Positions 19,241 to 31,632 of a stretch of DNA of 64,000 nucleotides are shown one piece after another (positions within the stretch are counted from its first letter, which is position 1; each line of letters opens with the position of its first letter). The notes below the pieces were generated by a model. It searched no databases, was not told the origin of the DNA, and saw only the letters and a list, made by a program, of their open reading frames with translations. The DNA is from Eutypella sp. D-1 (taxonomy: Eukaryota; Ascomycota; Sordariomycetes; Xylariales; Diatrypaceae), in NCBI GenBank assembly GCA_023313575.1, contig JAJTTP010000011.1, positions 1,302,001 through 1,366,000 on the forward strand, in the 5' to 3' direction. Position numbers and translations under genes: made by a program.

Positions 19241-22200
19241 GCTCGCGTTGGTCGTGGGTTACTGCGAGCTCTTCGCTTTTTTTTTTTGGAGACGCTGGGC
19301 CCGAGCGCTACGGTTTCCGTTACCTTCCATATCGGAAGAGTGAGAGTCAGGCAGGCAGTCAGGCACAGACATCGACAGCCGAGCTTCTTCGGTCTAGCCG
19401 TGAACAAAGCAGCTCTGTATCCCAGATGAGCAAAGACACTGCTCAGGACGAAATATAACGAGTCGCCGTGTACTCCAAAATTTCTATGGGACCCTCCCGC
19501 CCCCCACCCCCTTCTGCGTTATCTAGACAGCTCAGTTTCAGTGACGGGCAGGCAAGTGAGTCCGCTCTTACCGTCCCCACCAGTGAGAAAGAGAGCGGAT
19601 TTGGGGAATACCTAAACACGCCGACTTCCTGGGAGCTCGTTGCACCCCTCGTCCGAGCATCGGGGTTGACGTCGGGGTCGGAATCACCACAAAAAGCCAG
19701 CTGGTTTCGATCGCGTACAGAAGTGGGGGAATGTTTCGCAATCTATGCCGTATTGGCAGGGTGCTCGTTGGTTATTGCACGGGGCACCTAAAGAACGAGA
19801 GGATAGGCAGTGATAGACTTTTCGGGGGGCGGATAAGCGTGGATTCCGTCATTACTTGGTCAAGCCGAGTAAGCGAGTGAGGGAAACGTATGGAAATGCT
19901 GTGGTTAAGGGACCAAGGTTTTGTAAGAGGAGGTACGGCACAAGATATCGTGGTCGTTGTTTGTATTAATTAAGCAGCGTCTTCCTTGCTGCAACAGTAG
20001 CTGAACCTCAAGCCACCAAACTAATAATATTTCAACGGAAAAGGGACAAACAAAAGCACCTATGTGGTTATGTAACCCGCCTCACAAATTATCGTCCAAA
20101 ATAATTCTTCTCCGTTACGTATCTCGCCTTAATATCACGACGGGACTACGGGCATGATTCTTAAAACCGAATATTTCAAAATAGCCCATTGGAAATCTAT
20201 CGACGGCCTAGAACAGATCGCCCTCTATGGCACGAGAGGTATAAACTTCACGGACTAAATAAACTCTATAATTAAGACGTTCTTCACTAAGTCCACGAAA
20301 ACGTCATTCTCGAGCAGTACATGTATAGCAAGTACGACAAGTTTTATATGTGCTTCTCGTTCTATATTTGATGATTATCTGCTGAGTCTATTTCTTCGTT
20401 GTATCCGTCTAGTATGTTAAGCCTTCCTATTAGTTCCCTCCTGATTTTTCACGTATCGAAGTGCCGACTTGACTAACCTAGACTCTAGATATTATTATGA
20501 TATGGAGCCACAACGCCTTGTATTTTCTATCTACTTACTGGGATAATTTAACCCTAAATCATAGCAATTAGACGCTGGGCTGACTCTTCACCGATGTCAA
20601 AATTCTTATTCAATTCCATACGCTGTGCTTCCCCAACGACGTCTGCCCTAATTATATTCATAACATGATAAAGCAAAAAATCCTCTTTAGAGTCAGACTA
20701 GCCATGTTGTTTGCTAATGACTATGCTGTCAGTTTTTCTCTTGATATACCAAAACATGTGTACAATTGTCACACGGTATTTGGAATCATGCAACGTATCT
20801 GCAGTTATGGCTGCAAACGGAAAGTGTTAGATTGCAGATAACCACCAACGATCTATATAGCGGTTAGGACGGCTATAACAGAATATCCGATGGCGATACG
20901 TACCAGCCATCAATCGTGTATATATAAGACCTGAACCTCCCACTCAGACTGATCGAAAGGAGAAGACTTAAGGCCCTCGAGACCAAAGAAGAATTGTTAG
21001 TTGTTCTGATTCTATCCATCCAAGCCATAAATTCCTAGGCCTTGTTACAACAATGCATGCAGCTCACGTTCGTCATTCATACACGGGAAACTTGATATGA
21101 TAAACCAAAATTGATATAGTGTACTACGCATTTTACAAATAATGCTACGTGTAGATAATCGAATTCAGTTTGTGACAATCACATAAACATGGTGGCACTA
21201 ACTCGATACACAGAAACCGATGTAATAATTTCATACGAGGTATATTCATGGGTGTAGTCCAGTTGTGATATGGCTGAGCTCTTTTTGCTAACTGGGATAT
21301 TATATGCATTCAATTGTGGCTAATTAGGGATTGCTTCTATCAATGGGAACAGGAGATCAGAAAAGCTCGTGGTGGCGGATGGCCTTTGATAGGCCAATTT
21401 TCTGTGACCGGAGTGTGATCTGCAAACATTTCTAAGCATCAATCACCGCTTAGTTGCTTCCAATACGACTGGGCCTTCCAAATATCATGTTTTGATAAGC
21501 TATACCCGTATAGGCCAGTGTTGCTAAGTTTCGCAAGGCGAGCATAATAATAGTAAGTTTGCTCTGAGCTCACCGGTGAGACACACGATAGGCGGTAGTT
21601 TCCGAGATCATGCGGTGGCTTCTCTCTAAAACGTAGCACGGTAGCACAACTGACGTTTCCCTCTCTCTTTCGCCCCGAGATGGGCCCTTGGAGATTGGAC
21701 GCCGAGGGAGCGATAAGCGATCCAGAAGCGTTGATGTCGCGGTCTGGTGTTCGCTTGTGCAATGTGAGGCGGGCATCCCTAACCACTTAAAAGCAGTCGC
21801 TGCAGTTGAGAGAGCTCTGTGGTCGGTCATACAAGGGGGCCATCCGTGGAACGGGATTTGGCCCTCACTTGCTTTTTTTTTTTTTTTTACTTTGCTCTTT
21901 CTTTCCGTTGTGTTCTGGTGGCGACCATGGATAGTGTGTACCTAAAAAAGCTCTTCATCAGTATGATTGACATCTCCTCACGTCTAGTATATACAATATG
22001 CAGGTGGTAATAGTATTATATACTATTGTTTGTAATTGGCTATGCCGACTTAAACTGTCGCCAAGCGTATCATCGTTGGCATGCTGGGGTGGAACCTGTA
22101 ATAGGACTTGTTGGTTTGCTCTGAAGTTTGCACGTTATATTAGCCAGTTGCCGTGGAGGGATTTTAGGTTTGATTTGTTTGATTTGTAACCGAAATCAGG

Positions 22201-23413
22201 TGATATTTGACATGGGGACTATTCAGCCCGGTAGACAAGATACACACGACGGTATATACGTAATTATAAGCAATTATCCGTATTGTTCGTATCGCTCGGC
22301 ACACCCCTAGCCTGATCAGGTAGCTTGACTCTATCATAAAAGTTGCGAACCCCCTCCTTGTCTCGTCTATCGTCTGCCCCATATATCCAATAATTCCACC
22401 TTGCCCGCAGCCATTTCTCCCGACTATGCTGATTGGCCGATTAGGCTGATGATGCCATATTTTCGAGCGGCGTTTCGAGGGTCGAGAATTGTGCCATATC
22501 TGAGAATCAATGTCAGACATGCAGCAACGAGCCTAAATTAGTCTTCCTCTCAAGACAAGTATTTTGTTCTGAGCACTACTGTGACCAACTAGTCGTAAGT
22601 GGCGGAGATGCGCGACTTTTGTCGCCTTCGATTCACGCAAAGTACATACGCAAACCTGAGCACAATGCTAAAACTACCTATCACAGCGTTGAAGGATAGA
22701 GTTGATTATTATACCTCATCGGCGGCTCGCAAGCTGCCACTGAATATTTCACCATGCCTGCACTTTATCATCGCTAAAAGTATCGGGATTACAGTAACCA
22801 ACGACGTCGTTGCAGTGATTTCCTGGTTTCCGTGGTATCACAGGATATGTCGATCATTCCCGTTTCGGCCCCCAACCAGCTTGATGTGTTCTATGGACGG
22901 GCAGACAGATTGCGAGACTGCTCCGTATTTGCAGCTGATAAGAAATTGAACTCGCTTTAGTTGGTAGGTAAGAGGGGGTTGGGGGTTATCTGGTCTCTTA
23001 TTGTCAGCGTAGTATAAGTAAGCAATTCGCAGTAACGCTTTATCTATCCACATTATCATCCTAAACCCCAACCTGACCCAGGGCTTTCCATTTTTCGCAA
23101 TCAAGTTACTGGAGTGAAACCGCACAACATGCATATATATAAGTTCTCTATAACTTCAAAACGGAACGTTGGTTTCCGAACTAATGGTGATGCCGTCCAC
23201 ACCTACGCACGCATTGTGGCCCACCGACGCCCTAAGTACAAACATCGGAGAAAATACCCATGCAAGCAGGCTTTAGGTTTGCATATTCCCTAGAAGGGTA
23301 AAATTACGTAGCGTAGCACCCTTCTACTGATCCTAATCATCCTACTGCAACTGTGATGCATATATTACTATGAAAGTAGTTAGGTAAATAGTTAGGTGGG
23401 TGTGCGATATGCG

Positions 23414-23423
23414 CCCCCCCCCC

Positions 23424-23458
<35 letters not shown>
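23414..23458 (+). repeat. Long poly-C tract (10 + 34 nt)
   Basis: Ten C residues, one A at 23424, then 34 C residues. The longest homopolymer in the window; exact length may be affected by sequencing error. Confidence 0.9.
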
Positions 23459-23460
<2 letters not shown>

Positions 23461-24343
23461 CCCTCAAATCTGGAACCCACCTGGGTAGTGATATAAGCCA
23501 TTGTTCATTTGATTGAGGAAGTAACGCCTGTCGATATGACTAATATGTAGCTATCTACTATGTAGTAACATTATACAAGAGAATTCGCTTATATTCTAAA
23601 CTTTAGTCATAGATTCTATTCACCCTGCTTACACTCTTCTCATTTGCAAGTAGTCGAAATCGTAATCTTCTCATGGTTACCTGAGTTGGTGTCACTGGCT
23701 TTGCTTCGATACTCATGTACGTCGAATTAAGTCAAGTAATAAATAAGTTGATTCGATAAGCTATAAGGCATTAATTAGTTGGAAGGGTTCCTCCAATAGT
23801 AGTATGATGGATGCATGAAAACTATGATGACTTAATCATAGGTAGATACAGATATATGGTATTTAGGTACGAATAAATGGTAAGTAGATGCAGGAGCAAG
23901 TAGGTGAAATTTACGTAGGCAATTTATAAGAACCTGCCTACTATGTACTTGCAGTACTTGGCAGATAAGCACATGCATCTATTTAGTTGATGGTGTTGCA
24001 GTCAATAGTCGCTAATATCTATTATATACATACAGGCTAGGTATGTCTGATCACTGAAGCTCTCGCTAGATATCCCACTAGTCCGCTGAATGAATAACAC
24101 AACCCCTACCGAGAACCATCAGCTGACCAATCAAATCGCTTACTTCGACACAATTTCCCTTAAGTTAACGGGGAAACTTTGTGGATGCATATACACTAAG
24201 CATGTAGGTTGCACCTGGAACTGCCCAGATTCGCCAGGTGTACCTCCCTCTGTTCACTCTACCTTCTATTCATACATGCTTTTTATACCTACTTAGGTAT
24301 ACATACCTAAGTAATCTAGGTAGATACTGTTATATACTGATAC

Positions 24344-24361
24344 TAGGTAGGTAGGTAGGTA
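24344..24361. repeat. TAGG microsatellite
   Basis: Four and a half tandem TAGG units. It is a local expansion of the TAGGTA word scattered through the gene-poor parts of the window. Confidence 0.85.
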
Positions 24362-25755
24362 TGCGTATCAGGTATCCGTACCTCCCTAGCCCTAAAAGTA
24401 CAAAACACCCAGATACTTCCAAAAGTTAAGGAGTATATACATGTAGGTGTTAGGTGATGCAGAGTCGGACAGATCGATCATGGATATCCGAATGGACCCC
24501 AATCAAGGCAATGATACTTGATGTCTTTGACAGTATCCTCCAGGGCTGTCTACTACTTATCTTTTGGCCTATCTCTTCCAACTACGCTAATGCGTCTTGA
24601 TTGACACCATTACAGCGCGGAACTTTTACTTGTTATTATCATACTCTTGGTACACAACCAGAACCGGGATTTGGTACTTATATAGTGTACTATTTAGCCC
24701 ACCTACGTAGTAATTAGTGTACTGAACCTTAGAGAAGTTACCTGCTACTCTAGTCCTGGGTACGCACCTGTCTTGTCCCCAAACCAACCTCAGAAAGCAA
24801 AAACCCTCAATCATCGTCTTGTCACAACTTCTCGGCTTTCCGCCTAAATCAACAACCCCATCGAAAACTTACCTAACCTTTTCTAAACTTTTATTCTCTT
24901 CCCCATCGAACATTTCACATTCCCCATTTCCCATTCCCATCAAGAGCGCGAGCATCTATCACACCTTATATCCTACTAAGTTTTAGGCCTATCAAGGTAG
25001 ACGCAGTCGAGTTGATTTAGTACTGACAAGTCTTGCTCCCTCTGCCTAGCAAGTTGAAACTCTTTCAACTGACAGCAACTTGTCACTCCAAAGTTTTCCG
25101 TAAGTTAGGTCTATTAAGTTCGAAATCCTCCCTTCTCTATCCACATACCGACTCCTATTCGCACTTCCTATTGTCCCCCGATTGACTTACTATTGTTGAT
25201 CACATCGTGCTTCGGTTACCTGCTTGCCTACCTATTTAGACACGTAACTTCATAGTCAGGTGCTCACTCCCTCCCACTCCACTACCATAACACTAGACCT
25301 CTACCAAACTAGGTCGGCGTTAATTCACATCAACCCAGCCTTGAAACTCTTGATTACTATTTAAGTATGCTAGGTATGAGGAAGTGAGCGATAACAGTGA
25401 ACCCTTCTCTTCATACCTTTTATATCCCCGCCAACTCTTCCAAACTTAATATACGCCTCTGCTTAAGTAGTACTCAACCTCAGAACTATAATAGAGTATC
25501 CTAGCTGTGTGTGACCACCCCCTCTCCCCTCATAACTCCCACTTCCCACTTCCCACCTCTCACCTCCTACCTCCCACTTTCCACATCTGACAACAACAAA
25601 ACAAGTCCGTTAGATCGTGTACACCCACCCACCATTCACGTGTGATTTTGTCCCTTTCATTTCCGATTTTCACTCCATCCTATGCTGCACATCCACCACA
25701 TCTACTTCATCAACCGCGTCAACCGTTTCATCTGTCTTCAGCCTTTTAAACCCCA

Positions 25756-25769
25756 CCCCCCCCCCCCCC
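25756..25769 (+). repeat. Poly-C tract, 14 nt
   Basis: Fourteen C residues in pyrimidine-rich sequence about 260 bp upstream of the start codon at 26030, probably in the promoter or transcribed leader. Confidence 0.9.
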
Positions 25770-26029
25770 ACAATCACTCATCATTCCTAAAGACAATAAC
25801 ATCTTGAAGTTTCGATCGTATTTGCAGTGCGATATCCATCTATTAATCTGCAAGAGGCTCATGCTTCTATTTTTGTGTCTCTCTTCCCTCTACTAACTGA
25901 GACCGGCTCAGCTAGTTGCACCCACGGAAGTTACAACCACCGCGACTGTTGCGTACTCAAGCGCTACACTCAAATCAAAGACTATCCTTATTGATGGTCA
26001 TGGAAAAGACAGCCAACGATCAACCTAAA

Positions 26030-28938
26030 ATGGCGTCGAGGGACACAACTCCCAAGATCGAGCTTCCGAATGGAGCTGACAAACGGTAAGCCATCCATTT
26101 CTTCATCAACTCATTATGATATGCAATGTCATCTGTTCAGTTTCCTATTGTTCCGTACATGCCAGGCCGGTTAAGTCCATTGGCGCCGCGCCATCGCTAC
26201 CGATGCTGCTGACTCCCGCTTTCGCCTACTTTCCATCACAATTACTTTCCTTGGTACGATTCTACTGCCACACCAGACCTAAACCCGGGCTCAGCCTAAG
26301 TTGTCCTTGAGTTGAGGTTGGATGAAGGTCCTGAAGTAACATTGGTCACTCAAACATCGTTCCAAGTCTTCACCCAGAGTCAAGCCTCGACGATGACATT
26401 GGCAGGAGCACACTCTACTAGTCATCCCCCCCCCCTGCAACCCACTCTTTACCATCAAGGGCTATCCTCTCTAGTTCTCTGAATTGAACTTGGCTATGTC
26501 ATCCCATCCATCACGAACTTTACACAATCGTCTCTTCTCAATTACATCAACACCCCTTTCTCTCCTTTATTTACTATACTCCCTACCTTCACAAGATCAC
26601 ATGCCCTCAGCTACTTGGCCAGACGTCAGCACCACAATACAAGTCACTCCTAGAGCTTTGCGAGACATGAAGGGATATCGTCTTCGAGGGTAAGAAAGCT
26701 GAATTTCCCACCCGAGCGGATGTTGCTCTCAGTCAGCTTCCACTATATCAGTTCAACTCTAGCTCTCGCAGCAGAGTCATACTCTTATATCCCGGCTGCC
26801 TGGCTGGCTCAAGCAACACAAGACCGTTAAGCTCCCAGCTGATATCCCAATCAACTGCTCTTCTGCCATGCTTCTTTTTGTCTTTCATTCTCTGCTCGCT
26901 CTTGCCATAACGCATATGGCTTTGATTTTTACTTAGCTTGCTTATCTCTAGCTACTTCGGCTTCTACCGTTCTACATTCCCAATTTTTACCATACTACAC
27001 AGTATGGCACACTTCATACTTGTTCAAACCGAGAGTTGCTAACATGTTCATAGTCGTTCGGCATCTGCCACATCCGCGGGAAATAATCCTCGAGCTGCTG
27101 CTACCGAGGAGGAAGATACCGCCAACGAGGCTGACCTCAGTCCTCCCCCAGACTCCAGTTCGGTTTCTAGCGTCAACCCTGATATGCTGGGTGACGAGAT
27201 CGTTGTTGGTACGCATGCCAATGGTCACAAGAATCCAGCTAGTGCTACACAATCAGATCGTGGCGATGAAGAGTTTCCAGAAGCGGACGTTGGCGACAAG
27301 TCAAGCTCGACTTCGCATTACCCTAAACGTAAACGCTCCTCTATCTACGAAGACTTGGCTGAAGACAAGATGAAGGGGGCTGAGGACGTTGGCGGCCAGC
27401 TTCCACCCCCAAAGCCACAAGATGCGAAACATATTCTTTTGGGTTATTGGCGAGATTCTCCTGTCCCTGATGACAAGAATAAGCATTGTGCTGTCGGCTT
27501 CATTGATGTCCGCGATCGTCTGCGAACTCGCATCTGGTGCGAAACCCGCAACAAAGAGCCTATCAACGCTCGAATCTACCCAATTCCACCTGGACCTGGC
27601 GGTAGCTGGGTTACCTTTGAGCGCGTAGTCTTCAATGATCACCTCGTCGGCTTGGATCATAATGAAGTCAAGGAGTATGTAAAGATTCGATCTGAACAGA
27701 TCCTGGACGAGTCTCCGGAGGAGAGACCAAGGGCCGAGATCGTTGCGGCTAAGGAAGCTAAGCGTCGGATCGCTGCTAACCCTCCCCCTGAGACTACCCA
27801 ACCCCCTCATATTGCATGGGGCAAGGAGATACCCGAGCATGCGCAATTTGGCCGTCCAGAGAAAAGACGCCGAACGACCGGAAATACTGCCAGCAGTGTT
27901 ACTACTGGCGCGAGAAACTCATTGCCCCTCCAGCGAGCGCCCTCTGTGGTCCAGTCCCCGCAGCAAACCCGAGGTACTTCGCCTGCACCAGGTTTCAAAC
28001 CAGTTCGCATTTGCATCGGTTGCTGGACCAAGTCTGATTCAGAGGATGATAACGAGAAGCACGCCGTATTTGGAATACTGGGTGCAAATGACATGTTCCG
28101 AGTGAAACTCATGCGTGAGACTATGGACGGTCGTCCCCGTGAGGGAAACTTTCCTACGGGAGCGGGTGCTCTGTGGATCAACTATGATGAGGTCAAGTTC
28201 TTGCCGCACCTGCAAAATCTGACACGGCCAGAAGTTAAGGAGTATATCCGTATTCGACAGCAGCAACTGGATATCGGCGAGACTGAAGAGCAAAAGGTTG
28301 AGAATGAGACTCAAGCTGTTTACGAGGCTCAACGACGTGTAGCTCATCCTAACAAGCAGAGCATAGCCGGTACAGCCCCTTCTCGCCAGTCTGCTACCAT
28401 CGAACGAGAGGAAATACAAGAAGTTCAGAAGCCGGAGTCCAGAGACCAAGAACCCAGAAGCCAGGTGTTAGAGCTTCGTCAAAGTCGACGGGATGCTATA
28501 CCCCAGGCTATCGCCCGTCCCACTCGACACTCCCTTCCAGAGGCAAGCGGCCTCCGACATAGCAGCCGCCGTGGCAGCAACGAGATTGAGCGTCAAAGAG
28601 GACTTGTGAGTCATTCGTTAGACCAGCTAGAGTTGCACCAAGAGCGCAACGAACGAAGCGCCACACAGCGTGCCGCTGCTCTTGGCGTGGTTCCGGCACA
28701 TGATGTCCGAAGAGACTTCAACCATAACATCCAGAGAATGGATAGAATATGGCAAGCACAAGAACTCACTCGTCAGGCCCTAAACAACGACAACGTCAAG
28801 GTGCACGAAGGCATCAAGTACGAGCGCAAGCGGAACGGCCCCTTTGAAGGCAAGCTCGTCAGCCAAGGCACCATTATCAGCATCGATGGCGAGGATTATG
28901 TTGAATACCGTGTCCTCACCAAGCCTACGTTCTTCTAG
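26030..28938 (+). CDS. Uncharacterised protein with duplicated domain
   Basis: Exon 1 (26030-26085) joins exon 2 (27054-28938) over a 968 nt intron with a GTAAGC donor, a GCTAAC branch site and a TAG acceptor; 646 residues. An alternative first exon lies at 26601-26689 inside that intron, same phase and good donor, giving 657 residues. In-frame ATGs at 25994 and 26000 could add up to 12 residues; 26030 has the best context (AAAATGG). The protein holds two copies of one domain at about 145-232 and 335-422. Each starts with an ILLGYW/ICIGCW strand, continues KHAV-FGI and RxRI/RVKL, then GGSWVTFE/GALWINYD, and ends LxxxEVKEYVKIR/IRIR. Basic nuclear-localisation-like clusters (PKRKR at 109-113; EKRRR at 288-292) and long charged linkers surround them. 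I do not recognise the family. Nuclear location is inferred from the basic clusters and charged disorder. Confidence 0.72.
26426..26435 (+). repeat. Poly-C tract, 10 nt
   Basis: Ten C residues inside the long first intron, 166 bp upstream of the alternative first exon. Confidence 0.85.
26601..26689 (+). other. Alternative first coding exon
   Basis: ATG-initiated 29-codon frame (begins MPSATWPDVSTTIQV, ends KGYRLR) followed by GG and a GTAAGA donor. It leaves phase 2, identical to exon 1 at 26030-26085, so either can be joined to the acceptor at 27053 without a frame change. Pyrimidine-rich sequence precedes it, as before other starts here. It may be a second promoter's first exon; chance is possible given its short length. 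Confidence 0.45.
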
Positions 28939-31632
28939 AAGCCTTTTGCGTCGGCTCGCTAAGTACGGGTAGCCTCTCTTACTCTACTTTCTTCCCACTA
29001 TGATTTCTGTATGGTCCATGGCTTTCGGTCTTTCGGTCTCCTTTTCTTTTTCCCAGCTGGTCGTTCCGGATTTTCAGTGGTCCTTCAACTATACCCCTCT
29101 GAGCTGTGCCATATTTTCTTTGCCTTATTTTCAGTACTTTTCGGCGCCCGCATCTTCTTGACGGTCAATGGTCTTTCTCGTTCCCCTCGTTCCCAAGTTA
29201 CAGAATACGGCATGTGGCTGAAAGATTGGTAAGATCTTAACAAAGCAACAGGCCCGCGCTCAGTAGGCAAGGTTTCAATCCATCTCTACTGCCACTACCA
29301 CAACACGGTTTGTAGCTGGTGGTGACCCAGATGCACCTCCGAGCCGGTCCATAATCTGCATACCGATCTTCAATGGCCATGCTAGCCGGACGCTTTCAAA
29401 GCTACGATAGTCTCCATGACCAGACTGTCACCTAATGATCATTTTTCTCTTTTGGGGAGATTACACAATTTGTACGAGTAGTAAAAACAGTTTCGCGCTT
29501 AATTAGGGGCCTGTGACGGAAATAGAAGGGCTATCGAGGAAAGGAGCAAAGCTACACGGTCGTATGTGATCTCCCAGATACCACCTTCGATCTCCGCGGA
29601 TTAAAATGGCCATTGGTGGAAAGGGGAGTAATTGAGGACAGAAAAGGGGATATTGCATCGCATTCACGGTCGTTTCTATAGGGTGGCTCGCTGATTTCTG
29701 CTGAGGCGAAGAATGGTCTGAAAATCTTCGGAGGTCCATAGCTTGCGTTGAAAAGACATAGGTCCGAAGAAACGGACGTCTGGAACGAAAGGTTAATAAA
29801 TGTTTTGCGTTGTAAAATCTATCATCCAGGTAATACTACCTACGTAGCTGAGTGAAGCTTTTAAGTCATAGATGGGGTGAGAGTGCTCACTAGTAAGTGT
29901 ATGAACATGTGGCCGAGCAGTCGTAGTCATCCAGATACCTAGTCTACCCACCTAAGGTATAATTAACCGAAATCGAACGGTGAAGGTGATGAGCGATAGA
30001 CAGACAGGAGGACGAGGAAAAAAAGACACAACGCTGGGCCCGGACGCCTGTCACTGCCGCAACAAACCAGTAGGGATCGTCGATGACCCGGGGCTTGGAG
30101 GGGGCAGAAACCCGGTGAGACACCGAAGAGAGGGGGAATTTCTGGCAATCGGCAGCCATCCTAGACAGGACACCACCGATTAAGCTTCGCCAACTCCAGC
30201 GAATTTCCATCTACCTCCCCACCATGGTAGAATCGGCATCAAGCGAATGCGGGGCAGGCTTTTTGAGGCCTGTCTCTCTGCCTATACCGGATCCAGTTCT
30301 GTCCAGGGCTTCGATTGGCTGGCTTGGGGAAGGGAAACAGGGGTTAGAGGTGATTGGGAATCGGGAAATTGATAAATGTTGGAGTCCGTCGCATCGGGAG
30401 TGGACAACAACAACCTTGAACCCCTGAATCCCGGATTAAATAAGCTCTAGAGAGGCCTGCATGATCCTCATCCTGCCTGCCAATGTGACGCTTTCCCATG
30501 CATACATTGCTACGCATCACCTGGTCCGCCCGCCTTCATAGAGGTAGTAGGTAGTTATAGCAGCTAATTAGACCTTCGCTTGTATGTGTACACATCCAGC
30601 GTTCATATGGTTCGGACAGTTGATGAATGTTCGACCCGTGCCCGTATACGCCCCCTAATTAATGAGCGGGAGACCTCGTCGATTTCGGTATATAGGCATG
30701 TTGATGTCTCGAATCCCTTTCCCGCCCATTTATTCGGGCTTTCTGTCGGCTTTCGTTTTGATTAGTGTTGAGAGAAATGAGTCAATAGCTTTCGATTCGT
30801 AGTGCACATGTAGGCATCTAGTCTGACGCCATCGATGCGATCCGATCATCCCCCGCCCGGTAATTATCTGGCAGGTTAGCTTAATTCCTCTTGTGGCGGC
30901 GCCATCCGGCCTCTAAGCTCCAGGGGAATGCAAGGGGCGGGATGGCATCTACGTCACGAAGGGGATTTTAAGATAGAAAAGAGGTGAAAGGCGCCGCCGC
31001 ATGTTGAAGTTACGCACAGTATATGTATGCTTAAAGGATACTTAAATTTCCTCATCTTCCCCTCTCTCGATATGAAGAAAAACAAGAATCATCTGATCCT
31101 GTCTGATGAGCCGGTCTTTCTTAGGACCAACTAACTAGACTGAAAGAAGAATATTTAGACAGAGATACGGATAGAGTTGCATCAATACTCATCCCAGGGA
31201 TGGATGGTGCCTAGCTGGTGGGAAATCGAGTACTACCCTTCCCCACAAGAGCGCGGGCTTCGGCCACCTCCTTCTTGCTTTCTCCCGGGGGTTGCGTCTG
31301 GAGAATGAGGTAGCCATATTTGGGCCCTTGATTCCAGGTCATCTGCTATCCTCCATGCCGCTATACGACGAGGGCCGTTGGAGGCTTGGTGAACTAGATC
31401 GGGATTCACTATCCTAGCTGCAGGGTGGCAGGTAAGGTTGGCAGGAAAGCATAAAACCCTATGGATAACCCCCCAGCAACTGGAGTACTCTCGACGACCA
31501 ATGTCCGCTGAGTATAAAAAGGACAGGCAGTACTCGATTCTACTATCCAGCCGCCTTGCCTCTTGCGCTACGAACATACGGTGATACGTATATAAGACAG
31601 ACAAGGGCTACCATAACAAAACATCGCCCGAC
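28939..31632. other. Intergenic, 2.7 kb, no gene seen
   Basis: Holds the 3' region of the duplicated-domain gene and the promoter of the CE1 esterase. Frames up to 123 codons (31233-31604, minus strand) show no domain content. A CT-rich patch and ACATAACAAAACATC immediately before the esterase ATG suit a fungal leader. Confidence 0.5.

Larger units (their letters stand above)
19241..26029. other. 6.8 kb gene desert
   Basis: No coding sequence I can support on either strand; the longest frames (for example 21439-21786, 22164-22520, 22599-22949) have no recognisable content. The middle is AT-rich. Landmarks are a 16 nt T run (21873-21888), a C tract of 44 residues broken by one A (23414-23458), a TAGG microsatellite (24344-24361) and long pyrimidine-rich, TACCTA-containing sequence from about 24840 to 25800 that looks like the leader and promoter of the next gene. 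No transposase or reverse transcriptase traces were seen. Confidence 0.5.
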
